Shown here: positions 54,033 to 64,000 of the stretch, piece by piece | Numbering within the stretch: position 1 is the stretch's first letter | Layout of the letters: each line of letters opens with the position of its first letter | Source: Enterobacter asburiae | GTDB lineage: Bacteria; Pseudomonadota; Gammaproteobacteria; Enterobacterales; Enterobacteriaceae | Direction: 5' to 3' | DNA: 64,000 nt | NCBI RefSeq assembly: GCF_008080435.1 | Contig: NZ_VRKN01000003.1 | Coordinates: forward strand, 248,001 to 312,000 | The notes under the pieces: model-generated | Told to the model about the DNA's origin: nothing | Database searches by the model: none | What the model saw: only the letters and a program-made list of their open reading frames with translations | Translations under genes and position numbers: made by a program

Positions 54033-55904
54033 TTATAACCGCGAAAAAGCATTGTCCTGACGCGGGGGAGCCACGAAATGACCCGGACCGACCTCGCGCA
54101 GCGTCACGCGCTCCACGGCCTCGCCGCGTTTACGAATATTGCTCGGCATTTCATCCTGCAGCAGCACGCGCTGGCCGTGACGATGCGCGGGATCGGCAAC
54201 CGGGACCGCCGCGATGAGCTTGCGGGTGTAGGGATGCTGCGGGTTCTCAAACACCGCTCTTCGAGGCCCAATCTCCACGATCTGCCCCATAAACATCACC
54301 GCCACGCGATGGCTGATGCGTTCGACCACGGCCATATCGTGCGAGATAAACAGGAAGGCGATGCCCATATCCCGCTGTAAATCCAGCAACAAGTTGATGA
54401 TCTGCGCCCGGATAGAGACATCCAGCGCCGAGACGGACTCATCGGCAATCACCACTTTCGGGTTTAGCGCCAGCGCGCGGGCGATGCAGATACGCTGCCG
54501 CTGTCCGCCGGAAAATTCGTGCGGATAGCGCCAGGCGTGTTCCGGCTTCAGGCCGACGCGCTCCAGCAGCCAGGCAACGCGACGCTGTGCCGCTTCGCCG
54601 TCGAGCAGGTTATGTACCCGCAGCGGCTCCATGATCGAATACCCCACCGTGTGGCGCGGATCGAGGGAGGCGTACGGATCCTGGAAAATAAACTGAATAT
54701 CCCGCCGCACCGCCTGCAGCCTGCTGTCCGGCAGGGTATCAATGCGCTCACCGTTAAAGGTAATGCTGCCTTCCTGTGATTCCACCAGACGAAGCAACGC
54801 GCGCCCGGTAGTGGATTTACCGCAGCCGGACTCCCCCACCAGCGACAGCGTTTCACCCGGCCAGAGATCGAAACTGACGTTTTCCACCGCATGCACTTCG
54901 CGCTTTACGCGGTTCAACACGCCGCTGCGCAGCGGAAAACGGGTGACCAGATCGCGCACTTCCAGAATGGGCTTACCCGGCACCACGGTGTCCTGCTCGC
55001 GCTCATCCTCCTGCTGCTCAGACGCCTCAAGGGAAATTAGCGGAAAACGGCGCGGCAAATCACTGCCGTTCATCGCTCCCAGGCGCGGAACCGCCGCCAG
55101 CAGCGCTTTGGTGTAAGGATGCGCGGGCGCGTGAAAAATCTGCTCGACCGGGCCGGTTTCCACCGCGCTGCCCTTGTGCATCACCAGCACCCGATCGGCG
55201 ATATCGGCGACCACGCCCATATCGTGGGTGATGAAAATCACCCCCATCTCCATCTCCTGCTGCAGCACTTTGATGAGCTGCAGGATCTGCGCCTGAATCG
55301 TCACGTCCAGCGCCGTCGTCGGTTCATCGGCAATCAGCACCGCCGGACGGCAGGAGAGCGCCATGGCAATCATCACCCGCTGGCGCATACCGCCGGAAAG
55401 CTGATGCGGGTAGCGCCCCAGAATGGCCTGCGCCTCCGGAATGCGCACCAGCTCCAGCATCCGTCGGGCCTCTTTGAGCGCTTCATCGCCGCTCAGCCCC
55501 TGATGCAGGCGGATGGACTCGGCGATTTGCTCCCCAACCGGGAAAACCGGGTTCAGGGAGGTCATCGGCTCCTGGAAGATCATCGCTATATCCGCCCCGC
55601 GCACACCCTGCATCTGCGAACCGCTTAGCTCATTTAAATCAATAACCTGACGGTTGCGGCGGCGCAGGAGCATTTTCTCGCTGCTGATTTGCCCACCCGT
55701 CTGTTCCAGCAGGCGCATCAGCGCCAGCGCGGTGATCGATTTACCGGAGCCGGATTCGCCAACAATCGCCAGCGTCTCGCCGCGCCTGAGCGTGAACGAT
55801 AAATTCTGTACTGCGGGGATGAACTGCCGCTCTTCCTGAAACGCAATATTCAGCTGATGGACAGCCAGCACTTCGCGGTTGTCCAGTTCTTCACTGTGCG
55901 GCAC
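54033..55904 (-). CDS. gsiA: Glutathione ABC transporter ATP-binding protein GsiA
   Basis: The 623-aa protein has two fused ABC ATPase domains. The first has Walker [10 protein letters not shown] (about residue 53) and signature LSGGMRQRV; the second has Walker [10 protein letters not shown] (about residue 355) and signature FSGGQRQRI. Both have LIADEP/VIADES-type Walker B; the second DES replaces DEP as in other Gsi/Opp fusions. It powers GsiCD. It lies 11 bp downstream of iaaA, so the peptidase and importer form one operon. Confidence 0.96.
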   Translation of the reverse strand: MPHSEELDNREVLAVHQLNIAFQEERQFIPAVQNLSFTLRRGETLAIVGESGSGKSITALALMRLLEQTGGQISSEKMLLRRRNRQVIDLNELSGSQMQGVRGADIAMIFQEPMTSLNPVFPVGEQIAESIRLHQGLSGDEALKEARRMLELVRIPEAQAILGRYPHQLSGGMRQRVMIAMALSCRPAVLIADEPTTALDVTIQAQILQLIKVLQQEMEMGVIFITHDMGVVADIADRVLVMHKGSAVETGPVEQIFHAPAHPYTKALLAAVPRLGAMNGSDLPRRFPLISLEASEQQEDEREQDTVVPGKPILEVRDLVTRFPLRSGVLNRVKREVHAVENVSFDLWPGETLSLVGESGCGKSTTGRALLRLVESQEGSITFNGERIDTLPDSRLQAVRRDIQFIFQDPYASLDPRHTVGYSIMEPLRVHNLLDGEAAQRRVAWLLERVGLKPEHAWRYPHEFSGGQRQRICIARALALNPKVVIADESVSALDVSIRAQIINLLLDLQRDMGIAFLFISHDMAVVERISHRVAVMFMGQIVEIGPRRAVFENPQHPYTRKLIAAVPVADPAHRHGQRVLLQDEMPSNIRKRGEAVERVTLREVGPGHFVAPPRQDNAFSRL

Positions 55905-55915
55905 GCGCTGCCCCC

Positions 55916-56854
55916 TTATTCACGATAGATCCCGGTGCTCGGTTCATCACCGGCATAACCCCAGGCACGATACATGCCTTCGCTGTTGAACGGCAGGGCC
56001 ACGTTGCCCTCACGATCCACCGCAATGAGTCCGCCGACGCCGCCCAGGGCAGGCAGTTTCTCCATCACCACGCGCTCGCAGGCTTCGCTGAGGCTTAAAC
56101 CGCCGTAATCCATTAGCGCGGTGATGTCGTAGGCCGCAAGGGCGCGGATAAACACTTCCCCGGTTCCGGTACACGACACCGCCGCCGTCGCGTTATTGGC
56201 ATAGCAGCCAGCGCCCGGCAGCGGGCTGTCGCCGACGCGCCCGGGCAGCTTGTTGGTCATCCCGCCCGTTGAGGTCGCCGCCGCGAGGTTTCCGGCCTTA
56301 TCCAGCGCCACCGCGCCGACCGTGCCCATTTTGGTGGTTTCATCGAGCGGCGCGGTATGGTCAAGCTGCGTCATGCCCGCCGTACGGGCTTCCAGCAGCT
56401 GCTGATAGCGTTCTTCCGTGGAAAACAGATCGGGCGATACCGGTTCCATCCCATGCTCGAAGGCAAACGTCTCCGCTCCTGCCCCCGTCAGCAGCACGTG
56501 CGGACTCGCTTCCATCACCAGACGCGCGGCCAGCACCGGATTGCGCAGATGACTCACGCCCGCCACGGCGCCCGCTTTCAGGGTAATGCCGTCCATCACG
56601 CAGGCATCCAGCTCGTGCGTTTCATCCCGGGTAAAGACCGAACCGATCCCCGCATTAAATAACGGGCACTCTTCCAGCAGGCGCACCGCCTCGGTGACCA
56701 CATCCAGCGCGCTTTCGCCTGCTTCCAGCATTTTCTGGCCCGTTTCCACAATGGCGTACAGCGCGTCGATATAGCGCTTTTCCTGCTCGGGACTGAGCTG
56801 TGCTCGGGTGATTGCCCCGGCGCCACCATGAATTGCGATTACCGCATTAACCAT
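55916..56854 (-). CDS. iaaA: Isoaspartyl peptidase/L-asparaginase IaaA
   Basis: This Ntn hydrolase is cleaved between Gly and the nucleophile Thr in [11 protein letters not shown] to give alpha and beta chains. It removes isoaspartyl residues from dipeptides. The N-terminal [12 protein letters not shown] and the substrate-site [15 protein letters not shown] are clear. Several starts overlap (a GTG and two ATGs within 9 bp); 56854 gives [11 protein letters not shown], the E. coli-like beginning. It is the first gene of the iaaA-gsiABCD operon. The C-terminus (STGIYRE) is slightly shorter than in E. coli. Confidence 0.94.
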   Translation of the reverse strand: MVNAVIAIHGGAGAITRAQLSPEQEKRYIDALYAIVETGQKMLEAGESALDVVTEAVRLLEECPLFNAGIGSVFTRDETHELDACVMDGITLKAGAVAGVSHLRNPVLAARLVMEASPHVLLTGAGAETFAFEHGMEPVSPDLFSTEERYQQLLEARTAGMTQLDHTAPLDETTKMGTVGAVALDKAGNLAAATSTGGMTNKLPGRVGDSPLPGAGCYANNATAAVSCTGTGEVFIRALAAYDITALMDYGGLSLSEACERVVMEKLPALGGVGGLIAVDREGNVALPFNSEGMYRAWGYAGDEPSTGIYRE

Positions 56855-57041
56855 TCGCATCACCCGTTAGCCTGATTTGCGGCTTTTTCTATAAATATCA
56901 TTATCGTCGATGAAACTTCAGATGATTTTTGAATATAGAAAGACGTAACAGTGATGTAAAGCGTGCACCCTTCGGTCATACAGTTAGCCGCACTTTTCTG
57001 TCATAATGAGCGCTTTCGTTGTTACTCCGCAGGAGCCCACC

Positions 57042-58274
57042 ATGGATTTTACCGCCGGACTGATGCCGCTTGAGACGGCACTCACGCAGATGCTTGACCG
57101 ACTTTCCCCGCTGCATGACGTTGAGACGCTGCCCCTCGTGCGCTGTTTTGGCCGTATTGCCGCACGCGATATCGTCTCTCCGCTTAACGTGCCGGGGTTT
57201 GATAATTCCGCGATGGACGGTTACGCGGTACGCGTGGCGGATCTCCAGACGGGTAACGCCCTGCCGGTGGCAGGTAAAGCCTTTGCGGGTCAACCGTTTA
57301 GCGGTGAATGGCCTGCGGGAACCTGCGTGCGTATCATGACCGGCGCGCCGGTTCCGGCTGGCTGCGACGCCGTGGTGATGCAGGAAGAGACCGAACAGAC
57401 CGACGACGGCGTGCGGTTTACCTCGAACGTTAAAGCGGGCCAGAACATCCGCCGCACGGGCGAAGATATCACGCTTGGCGCAACGGTCTTTGCCGCCGGA
57501 CAGAAGCTGACGGTAGGTGAACTGCCCGTGCTGGCGTCGCTCGGCGTTGCTGAAATCGACGTTATCCGCAAGGTGCGCGTTGCCGTTTTCTCCACCGGCG
57601 ACGAGCTGCAGCTTCCGGGCCAGCCGCTGCAGGACGGCCAGATTTACGACACCAACCGCCTGGCGGTACACCTGATGCTGGAGCAGCTAGGCTGCGACGT
57701 GATTAACCTCGGCATCATTCCTGACGATCCGGAAAAACTGCGTGCCGCGTTTATCGAGGCGGATAACGCTGCCGACGTGGTCATCAGCTCCGGCGGCGTC
57801 TCCGTGGGCGAAGCGGATTACACCAAAACTATCCTTGAAGAGCTGGGCGAAATCGCCTTCTGGAAGCTGGCTATCAAGCCGGGCAAACCGTTCGCGTTTG
57901 GCAAGCTCACGCACAGCTGGTTCTGCGGCCTGCCGGGTAACCCGGTCTCGGCGGCACTCACCTTCTACCAGCTTGTGATCCCGTTGCTGGCGAAGCTTTC
58001 TGGCAACAACGCCAGCCCACTGCCGGAGCGCCAGCGCGTACGTGCCGCCACGCGCCTGAAAAAATCACCGGGTCGTCTCGATTTCCAGCGCGGTATTCTG
58101 ACGCGCAACGCTAGCGGTGAGCTCGAAGTGAGCACCAGCGGGCACCAGGGCTCACACATTTTCAGCTCCTTCAGCCAGGGCAACTGCTTTATCGTGCTGG
58201 AGCGCGAGCGCGGCAATGTGGAAGCTGGCGAATGGGTTGAGATCGAGCGTTTTAACCACCTGTTCGGAGGCTGA
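57042..58274 (+). CDS. moeA: Molybdopterin molybdenumtransferase MoeA
   Basis: The 410-aa enzyme inserts molybdate into adenylylated molybdopterin, giving active Moco. The start [11 protein letters not shown] (57042) matches E. coli; the frame is open 36 bp further up. Motifs are [34 protein letters not shown] and LPGNPVSA. Moco made here would supply the YedY-like enzyme at 11.8 kb. It has a 1-bp gap to moeB. Confidence 0.97.
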   Translation: MDFTAGLMPLETALTQMLDRLSPLHDVETLPLVRCFGRIAARDIVSPLNVPGFDNSAMDGYAVRVADLQTGNALPVAGKAFAGQPFSGEWPAGTCVRIMTGAPVPAGCDAVVMQEETEQTDDGVRFTSNVKAGQNIRRTGEDITLGATVFAAGQKLTVGELPVLASLGVAEIDVIRKVRVAVFSTGDELQLPGQPLQDGQIYDTNRLAVHLMLEQLGCDVINLGIIPDDPEKLRAAFIEADNAADVVISSGGVSVGEADYTKTILEELGEIAFWKLAIKPGKPFAFGKLTHSWFCGLPGNPVSAALTFYQLVIPLLAKLSGNNASPLPERQRVRAATRLKKSPGRLDFQRGILTRNASGELEVSTSGHQGSHIFSSFSQGNCFIVLERERGNVEAGEWVEIERFNHLFGG

Positions 58275-58275
58275 C

Positions 58276-59028
58276 ATGACGGTGGAACTGAGCGACCCGG
58301 AGATGATGCGCTACAACCGCCAGATTGTTTTGCGCGGTTTCGATTTCGAAGGGCAGGAAGCGCTTAAAGCATCCAGCGTGCTGGTTGTCGGTCTGGGTGG
58401 TCTGGGCTGCGCCGCCGCGCAGTACCTTGCGGCGGCGGGCGTGGGCAGGATGACGCTGCTGGATTTCGATACCGTATCGGTGTCCAACCTGCAGCGCCAG
58501 ACGCTGCACAGCGACGCGACGGTTGGCCAGCCGAAAGTGGACTCTGCCCGCACGGCGCTGGCGCGCATCAACCCCAACGTTCAGTTCACCCTGATTGACG
58601 CGATGCTGGATGACGACGCGTTGTCCGCGCAGATTGCGCAGCATGACCTGGTGCTGGACTGCACCGATAATGTCGCCGTCCGTAACCAGTTAAATGCTGG
58701 CTGTTTTGCCCACAAAATCCCGCTGGTCTCCGGCGCGGCGATCCGCATGGAAGGGCAAATCAGCGTCTTCACGTACGCGGAAGGTGAACCCTGCTACCGC
58801 TGCCTGAGCCGTCTGTTTGGCGAGAACGCGTTGACCTGCGTTGAGGCGGGCGTGATGGCGCCGTTGGTCGGTGTGATTGGCTCACTGCAGGCGATGGAAG
58901 CGATCAAAGTCCTGGCGCGCTACGGCACGCCTGCCGCGGGGAAAATCGTGATGTATGACGCGATGACCTGCCAGTTCCGCGAGATGAAGCTGATGCGCAA
59001 CCCGGGGTGTGAGGTGTGCGGAGGTTAA
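58276..59028 (+). CDS. moeB: Molybdopterin-synthase adenylyltransferase MoeB
   Basis: This 250-aa E1-like enzyme adenylates the C-terminus of MoaD. It has the nucleotide-binding GLGGLGCAAAQYL, the conserved DCTDN (catalytic Asp) and two CxxC zinc pairs (CYRC, CEVC). The ATG at 58276 follows CGGAGG. Co-transcribed with moeA as in E. coli. Confidence 0.97.
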   Translation: MTVELSDPEMMRYNRQIVLRGFDFEGQEALKASSVLVVGLGGLGCAAAQYLAAAGVGRMTLLDFDTVSVSNLQRQTLHSDATVGQPKVDSARTALARINPNVQFTLIDAMLDDDALSAQIAQHDLVLDCTDNVAVRNQLNAGCFAHKIPLVSGAAIRMEGQISVFTYAEGEPCYRCLSRLFGENALTCVEAGVMAPLVGVIGSLQAMEAIKVLARYGTPAAGKIVMYDAMTCQFREMKLMRNPGCEVCGG

Positions 59029-59047
59029 ACCCTGCTGCGGCCTGATG

Positions 59048-59080
59048 CCCTCACCCCGGCCCTCTCCCACAGGGAGAGGG
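59048..59080 (+). repeat. 33-nt hairpin repeat, copy 3
   Basis: Identical to the copies at 42819 and 63291. It lies 19 bp after moeB, between convergent moeB and fsaA. Confidence 0.78.
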
Positions 59081-59092
59081 AGAAAATCGTAG

Positions 59093-59119
59093 GCCGGGTA
59101 AGCGTTAGCGCCACCCGGC
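59093..59119. repeat. REP-like palindrome after moeB
   Basis: GCCGGGT...CACCCGGC inverted repeat with AAGCGTTAGCG between, directly behind the 33-nt hairpin copy, so two unrelated palindromes are stacked here. Confidence 0.7.
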
Positions 59120-59126
59120 AACCGCG

Positions 59127-59789
59127 TCAGATAGACGTCCTTCCAAACGCCCCCTGCCAGTCCTGCTCAAACTTCACAATCGCCGCATCCACTGCCGGAG
59201 AGGTAATAAACTGCTGCGCCACGTCCAGCGGCAGCGTGATGGACTCGCACCCTGCCAGCAGGCAGTCCAGCGCCTGACGCGGCGTTTTGAAGCTCGCGGC
59301 CAGCACCTTTGACTGCGGGGCGTGCAGCGTCAGCAGTTGCTGTAATTCCACAACAGTCTGGATCCCGTCTCCGCCCTGCGCGTCCACGCGGTTAACGTAA
59401 GGCGCTACATACTCAGCCCCCGCCAGCGCGGACAGCATCCCCTGCGCGGCACCGTAAACCGCCGTACCCAGCGTCGGGATCCCTTCTGCTTTCAGCAACT
59501 TAATCGCCGCAAGCCCTTCTGCAGTCACCGGCACTTTCACCACCAGGTCGTTAATGATGGCGCGCAGCTTACGCGCGTCTTCCACCATCCCTTCGGCGGT
59601 GGTCGCCATCACCTGGGCGAACAGACGGCCTCTGCCACCCAGCGCATCGTGCAGTGCTGGCAGCAGCTCGTCCAGCGGTGTTTTACCTGCCGCCACAATG
59701 CTTGGGTTAGTGGTCACGCCCGCCAGCGGAAAGATACGCGCCAGCTTTTTGACTGCCGCAACGTCTGATGTGTCGAGATAAAGTTCCAT
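59127..59789 (-). CDS. fsaA: Fructose-6-phosphate aldolase FsaA
   Basis: The 220-aa transaldolase-like class I aldolase is the same length as E. coli FsaA. The Schiff-base lysine is in [11 protein letters not shown], with [12 protein letters not shown] near the N-terminus. It cleaves fructose 6-phosphate to dihydroxyacetone and glyceraldehyde 3-phosphate. The ATG at 59789 ([10 protein letters not shown]) is chosen by family length. Confidence 0.96.
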   Translation of the reverse strand: MELYLDTSDVAAVKKLARIFPLAGVTTNPSIVAAGKTPLDELLPALHDALGGRGRLFAQVMATTAEGMVEDARKLRAIINDLVVKVPVTAEGLAAIKLLKAEGIPTLGTAVYGAAQGMLSALAGAEYVAPYVNRVDAQGGDGIQTVVELQQLLTLHAPQSKVLAASFKTPRQALDCLLAGCESITLPLDVAQQFITSPAVDAAIVKFEQDWQGAFGRTSI

Positions 59790-59917
59790 GATGTCACCCT
59801 CAAAATTAGCCTGCACTTACCCTATCACGACAAAACCTGCTCAGTAGTTGACCTGCATCAATATAACTTTCATTCGAAAGTAATTTAATCTTCATATGCA
59901 AGATGAGAGGCAAAAAC

Positions 59918-60817
59918 ATGATCTTCAATATTCAGCGTTACTCTACCCACGATGGCCCCGGTATTCGTACCGTGGTGTTCCTGAAAGGCTGCTCGCTGGG
60001 CTGTCGCTGGTGTCAGAACCCGGAAAGCCGCTCCCGCAGTCGGGACGTGCTGTTTGATGCGCGTCTGTGCCTGGACGGCTGCGACCTGTGTCAGCAGGCG
60101 GCACCAGACTGTATCGAACGCGCGCTGAATGGCCTGGTCATCCACCGCGAAAAGCTGAGTGAAGAGACGCTTAATGCCCTCACCAACTGCTGTCCGACGC
60201 AGGCGCTTACCGTCTGTGGTGAAGAACAGCAGGTCGAGGAGATCATGGCGACCGTACTGCGCGACAAACCCTTTTACGACCGCAGCGGCGGCGGGATCAC
60301 CCTCTCCGGCGGTGAGCCGTTTATGAACCCTGAGCTGGCACATGCTCTGTTTAAAACCAGCCACGAACAGGGTATCCACACCGCCGTGGAAACCTGCCTT
60401 CACGTGCCGTGGCACTATATCGCGCCGTCACTACCGTATGTCGATCTGTTCCTCGCCGACCTGAAGCACGTCGACGGTGAGGTGTTCAAACAGTGGACGG
60501 ACGGTTCGGCTAAGCGAATCCTGGATAACCTGAAACGCCTTGCGGCTGCCGGGAAAAAAATCACCGTCCGCGTGCCGCTGATTCAGGGCTTTAACGCCGA
60601 TGAAGCCTCAGTTACCGCCATTACCAACTTCGCCGCCGATGAACTCGGCGTCGAGGATATTCATTTTCTGCCGTATCACACGCTGGGCATGAACAAATAC
60701 ACCCTGCTCGGCCAACCCTACTCTGCCCCTGACAAACCGCTGGATAACCCTGCCCTGCTGGACTTCGCGCAGCAGTACGCCTGCCAGAAAGGGTTAACCG
60801 CGACCTTACGAGGATAA
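59918..60817 (+). CDS. ybiY: Glycyl-radical enzyme activase YbiY
   Basis: The 299-aa radical-SAM activase has the 4Fe-4S motif CSLGCRWC and an inserted ferredoxin-like cysteine cluster (CLDGCDLC ... CCPTQAL), typical of activases of the non-PFL glycyl-radical enzymes. [17 protein letters not shown] follows. The ATG at 59918, behind GAGAGGCAAAAAC, is chosen. It is 4 bp upstream of ybiW, its presumed substrate. Confidence 0.94.
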   Translation: MIFNIQRYSTHDGPGIRTVVFLKGCSLGCRWCQNPESRSRSRDVLFDARLCLDGCDLCQQAAPDCIERALNGLVIHREKLSEETLNALTNCCPTQALTVCGEEQQVEEIMATVLRDKPFYDRSGGGITLSGGEPFMNPELAHALFKTSHEQGIHTAVETCLHVPWHYIAPSLPYVDLFLADLKHVDGEVFKQWTDGSAKRILDNLKRLAAAGKKITVRVPLIQGFNADEASVTAITNFAADELGVEDIHFLPYHTLGMNKYTLLGQPYSAPDKPLDNPALLDFAQQYACQKGLTATLRG

Positions 60818-60821
60818 AATT

Positions 60822-63254
60822 ATGACAACCCTGAATCTCAACACCCTCAGCGAGCGCATTAAAGCGCATAAAACGGCCCTGGTGCATATCGTCAAGCCGC
60901 CGGTCTGTACCGAGCGCGCGCAGCATTACACCGAAATGTATCAGCAGCACATGGACAAGCCGATCCCGGTGCGTCGCGCCCTGGCGCTGGCGCATCACCT
61001 GGCGGAACGTACCATCTGGATAAAACACGACGAGCTGATCGTCGGTAACCAGGCAAGCGAAGTGCGCGCCGCACCGATCTTCCCGGAATACACCGTCTCC
61101 TGGATTGAGAAAGAGATCGACGATCTGGCCGACCGTCCGGGCGCAGGCTTTGCGGTGAGCGAAGAGAACAAACGCGTGCTGCACGACATCTGCCCGTGGT
61201 GGCGCGGCCAGACGGTGCAGGATCGCTGCTACGGGATATTCACCGACGAGCAGAAAGGCCTGCTGGAAACCGGCATTATCAAAGCGGAAGGCAACATGAC
61301 CTCCGGCGACGCGCACCTGGCCGTTAACTTCCCGCTGGTGCTGGAGAAAGGTCTCGACGGCCTGCGTGCCAAAGTGGCCGAACGCCGCTCGCGCATCAAT
61401 CTGACGGTGCTGGAAGACCTGCACGGGGATCAGTTCCTGAAAGCCATTGATATCGTGCTGGAAGCGGTAAGCCTGCACATCACGCGTTTTGCCGACCTGG
61501 CGCGTGAAATGGCCGCGACCGAAACCCGCGAAAGCCGCCGCGACGAGCTGCTCGCAATGGCGGAAAACTGCGACATCATTGCCCACCAACCGCCAAAAAC
61601 CTTCTGGCAGGCGCTGCAGCTGTGCTACTTCATTCAGCTGATCCTGCAGATTGAGTCCAACGGCCACTCCGTCTCCTTCGCGCGCATGGACCAGTATCTC
61701 TATCCGTACTACCGCCGCGACGTCGAGCTGAACCAGAGCCTGGATCGCGAACACGCCATCGAACTGCTGCACAGCTGCTGGCTGAAGCTGCTGGAAGTGA
61801 ACAAGATCCGCTCCGGCTCGCACTCCAAGGCTTCCGCCGGTAGCCCGCTGTACCAGAACGTCACCATCGGCGGCCAGAAGCTGGTCAACGGCGAGCCGAT
61901 GGACGCGGTGAACCCGCTCTCCTACGCGATTCTGGAATCCTGCGGTCGCCTGCGCTCCACCCAGCCAAACCTGAGCGTGCGTTACCACGCGGGCATGAGC
62001 AACGACTTCCTCGACGCCTGCGTGCAGGTGATCCGCTGCGGCTTCGGCATGCCCGCGTTCAACAACGATGAAATCGTGATCCCGGAATTCATCAAGCTCG
62101 GCGTTGAACGAGACGATGCCTACGACTACGCGGCCATCGGCTGCATCGAAACCGCGGTCGGCGGTAAGTGGGGTTACCGCTGCACCGGGATGAGCTTTAT
62201 CAACTTTGCCCGCGTGATGCTGGCCGCGCTGGAAGGCGGGCGCGACGCCACCAGCGGCAAGGTGTTCCTGCCGCAGGAGAAAGCGCTATCTGCCGGTAAC
62301 TTCGACAACTTCGACGAAGTAATGGCGGTGTGGGACAGCCAGATCCGCTACTACACCCGCAAATCCATCGAGATTGAGTACGTGGTGGACACCATGCTGG
62401 AAGAGAACGTCCACGATATTCTCTGCTCGGCGCTGGTGGACGACTGCATCGAGCGCGCGAAAAGCATCAAGCAGGGCGGCGCGAAATATGACTGGGTCTC
62501 CGGCCTGCAGGTGGGCATCGCCAACCTCGGCAACAGCCTGGCGGCGGTCAAGAAGCTGGTATTCGAACAGGGCATTATCGGTCAGCAACAGCTGGCGGCG
62601 GCGCTGGCGGATGACTTCGACGGGCTGACCCACGAGCAGTTGCGTCAGCGTCTGATCAACGGCGCACCGAAGTACGGCAACGATGACGACAGCGTGGACA
62701 TGCTGCTGACGCGCGCCTATCAGACCTACATTGAAGAGCTGAAGCAGTACCACAACCCGCGCTACGGCCGCGGCCCGATTGGCGGTAACTACTACGCGGG
62801 CACCTCCTCTATATCCGCAAACGTGCCGTTTGGCGCGGCGACAATGGCCACCCCGGACGGACGTAAGGCGCACACCCCGCTGGCGGAAGGCGCAAGCCCG
62901 GCCTCCGGTACGGACCACCTCGGCCCGACGGCGGTCATTGGCTCGGTGGGTAAACTGCCGACGGAAGCGATTCTCGGCGGCGTGCTGCTGAACCAGAAGC
63001 TCAACCCGTCGACGCTGGAAAACGACAGCGATCGCCAGAAGCTGATGGTGCTGCTGCGCACCTTCTTCGAGGTGCATAAAGGCTGGCATATCCAGTACAA
63101 CATCGTCTCACGCGAAACGCTTCTGGAAGCGAAGAAACATCCTGACCAGTATCGTGACCTGGTGGTGCGCGTCGCGGGCTACTCGGCGTTCTTCACCGCC
63201 CTGTCGCCGGATGCGCAGGACGATATTATCGCCCGTACTGAGCATACGCTGTAA
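60822..63254 (+). CDS. ybiW: Glycyl-radical enzyme YbiW (PFL-like)
   Basis: The 810-aa protein is the same length as E. coli YbiW. The C-terminal glycyl-radical motif is VRVAGYSAFF and the catalytic cysteine is in AAIGCIETAVGGKWG. A single Cys followed by Ile-Glu, not the Cys-Cys of true pyruvate formate-lyase, indicates a dehydratase/lyase type. The physiological substrate is not established. It is expected to work only without oxygen, activated by YbiY encoded just upstream. Confidence 0.95.
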   Translation: MTTLNLNTLSERIKAHKTALVHIVKPPVCTERAQHYTEMYQQHMDKPIPVRRALALAHHLAERTIWIKHDELIVGNQASEVRAAPIFPEYTVSWIEKEIDDLADRPGAGFAVSEENKRVLHDICPWWRGQTVQDRCYGIFTDEQKGLLETGIIKAEGNMTSGDAHLAVNFPLVLEKGLDGLRAKVAERRSRINLTVLEDLHGDQFLKAIDIVLEAVSLHITRFADLAREMAATETRESRRDELLAMAENCDIIAHQPPKTFWQALQLCYFIQLILQIESNGHSVSFARMDQYLYPYYRRDVELNQSLDREHAIELLHSCWLKLLEVNKIRSGSHSKASAGSPLYQNVTIGGQKLVNGEPMDAVNPLSYAILESCGRLRSTQPNLSVRYHAGMSNDFLDACVQVIRCGFGMPAFNNDEIVIPEFIKLGVERDDAYDYAAIGCIETAVGGKWGYRCTGMSFINFARVMLAALEGGRDATSGKVFLPQEKALSAGNFDNFDEVMAVWDSQIRYYTRKSIEIEYVVDTMLEENVHDILCSALVDDCIERAKSIKQGGAKYDWVSGLQVGIANLGNSLAAVKKLVFEQGIIGQQQLAAALADDFDGLTHEQLRQRLINGAPKYGNDDDSVDMLLTRAYQTYIEELKQYHNPRYGRGPIGGNYYAGTSSISANVPFGAATMATPDGRKAHTPLAEGASPASGTDHLGPTAVIGSVGKLPTEAILGGVLLNQKLNPSTLENDSDRQKLMVLLRTFFEVHKGWHIQYNIVSRETLLEAKKHPDQYRDLVVRVAGYSAFFTALSPDAQDDIIARTEHTL

Positions 63255-63290
63255 CGGTGTATCCCTTAAGGGGAAATGCGCACGCTGATG

Positions 63291-63323
63291 CCCTCACCCC
63301 GGCCCTCTCCCACAGGGAGAGGG
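63291..63323 (+). repeat. 33-nt hairpin repeat, copy 4
   Basis: Identical to copies 2 and 3. It lies 37 bp after ybiW, before a terminator. Confidence 0.78.
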
Positions 63324-63334
63324 AGAAAACACTA

Positions 63335-63362
63335 AAAACGGCAACCCAGGTTGCCGTTTTGC
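63335..63362 (+). terminator. Intrinsic terminator after ybiW
   Basis: A perfect 10-bp stem AAAACGGCAA / TTGCCGTTTT with a 6-nt loop, T-rich at its end. It separates ybiYW from ybiV. Confidence 0.82.
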
Positions 63363-63447
63363 TTCTGCTTTCGAATGAAATTAAATTTGTGCTCCCCGTC
63401 ACCTTGTTATTAGAATGTTTCAAAACGCAGTGACCCAGGAGCACAGT

Positions 63448-64000
63448 ATGACCGTTAAAGTTATCGTCACCGATATGGACGGAACTTTCCTTGATGATGC
63501 CAAGCAGTACGATCGTGACCGCTTCCAGGCACAGTTTGAACAGCTTAAAGCCCGCAATATTGAATTCGTTGTCGCCAGCGGCAACCAGTATTACCAGCTC
63601 ATCTCCTTCTTTCCGCAGCTGAAAGACAGGATCTCCTTCGTGGCGGAAAACGGCGCGCTGGTGTTCGATCGCGGCGAGCAGATTTTCCACGGCGAGCTGA
63701 CGCGTCATGAATCGCAAATCGTGATTGGCGAACTGCTGAAAGACAAAGGGCTGAACTTTGTGGCCTGCGGGCTGGAGAGCGCCTACGTCAGCGATAAAGC
63801 GCCCGATGAATTCGTCAAGCTCATGTCAAAACACTATCACCGCTTAAAACGCGTCAGCGATTACCACGAGATTGATGACGTACTGTTTAAGTTTTCCCTG
63901 AACCTGCCGGACAGCGATATCCCGAATCTGGTCGACAAACTGCACGTGTCGCTGGACGGCATTATGAAGCCGGTCACCAGCGGCTTTGGTTTTGTCGATT
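63448..64000 (+). CDS. ybiV: HAD-superfamily sugar phosphatase YbiV (3' end outside the window)
   Basis: The first 184 residues of a Cof-type HAD phosphatase are present: motif [11 protein letters not shown], motif [13 protein letters not shown] and a large cap domain. E. coli YbiV hydrolyses ribose 5-phosphate, fructose 1-phosphate and other sugar phosphates. The ATG at 63448 follows CCAGGAGCACAGT. It is close to YbjI in this window (same DMDGTFL and [14 protein letters not shown]). Confidence 0.94.
   Translation, partial: MTVKVIVTDMDGTFLDDAKQYDRDRFQAQFEQLKARNIEFVVASGNQYYQLISFFPQLKDRISFVAENGALVFDRGEQIFHGELTRHESQIVIGELLKDKGLNFVACGLESAYVSDKAPDEFVKLMSKHYHRLKRVSDYHEIDDVLFKFSLNLPDSDIPNLVDKLHVSLDGIMKPVTSGFGFVD

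Noticed and set aside
60621-61988. 455-codon open frame opposite ybiY/ybiW
   Set aside because: Spans the junction of two well-recognised genes on the other strand; no independent support.
1-64000. CRISPR arrays, rRNA or tRNA genes, complete insertion sequences
   Set aside because: No regularly spaced repeats, no rRNA-like or tRNA-like sequence and no transposase frame were found; the short tandem repeat at 24381 has no spacers.

Overview
The window is chromosomal DNA of an enterobacterium, most likely the Enterobacter cloacae complex or a near relative. Gene order follows the E. coli K-12 segment from amiD/ybjQ through art, pot, ybjN-rimK-nfsA, grxA, ybjL, ybjJ-ybjI, mdfA, ybjG, deoR, dacC, rimO, gsi, moeAB and fsaA to ybiYWV. 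The proteins are close to, but not the same as, their E. coli counterparts, and GC is typical of Enterobacter. The genus is inferred from protein recognition and synteny; no database search was run.

Core layout. 1-2.8 kb: end of gspA, gspB and an IprA-like regulator. 3-8.9 kb: amiD-ybjQ, ybjP and the arginine transporter artPIQM-artJ. 8.9-12.9 kb: an accessory module made of a two-component system divergent from a cytochrome b, a small YedY-type molybdoenzyme and a Met-rich periplasmic peptide. It resembles the MrpX/YedY1/YedZ1 hypochlorite-scavenging system. 12.9-24.2 kb: rlmC, ybjO, the putrescine importer potFGHI, ybjN, rimK, nfsA, grxA, ybjM and ybjL, followed by the sigma-E sRNA rybB.

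24.3-33.45 kb is a strongly decayed P2/186-type prophage. It is bounded by 21-bp direct repeats whose left copy is the 3' arm and T-tract of the rybB terminator. Tail, portal, replication and integrase genes are fragments (V-U fusion, D', S', R', Q', A', int'). An ogr gene and three cargo loci appear intact: a GIY-YIG protein beside the left att; an AT-rich two-gene cassette (EEP-family nuclease plus unknown 170-aa protein) at the P2 S-V cargo site; and a PARIS-type AAA ATPase + DUF4435/Toprim pair between the portal gene and a putative cos. The element looks like a prophage kept for its defence cargo.

33.5-46.6 kb: arsRBC, an SDR-like protein, a TetR regulator, ybjJ-ybjI, mdfA, a PAP2 phosphatase plus ybjG behind a good PmrA box, deoR, dacC, gstB, yliI and bssR. 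46.75-49.3 kb is a toxin islet between bssR and rimO, bounded by a perfect 69-bp direct repeat of the rimO 5' end. It encodes a PAAR/S-pyocin/colicin-E3-type rRNase effector, its probable immunity protein and a frameshifted DNase-colicin-type immunity gene. 49.2-64 kb returns to core: rimO, gsiDCBA-iaaA (glutathione import), moeAB, fsaA, ybiYW (glycyl-radical enzyme and activase) and the start of ybiV. REP-like elements and four copies of a 33-nt hairpin repeat sit 3' of several core genes.
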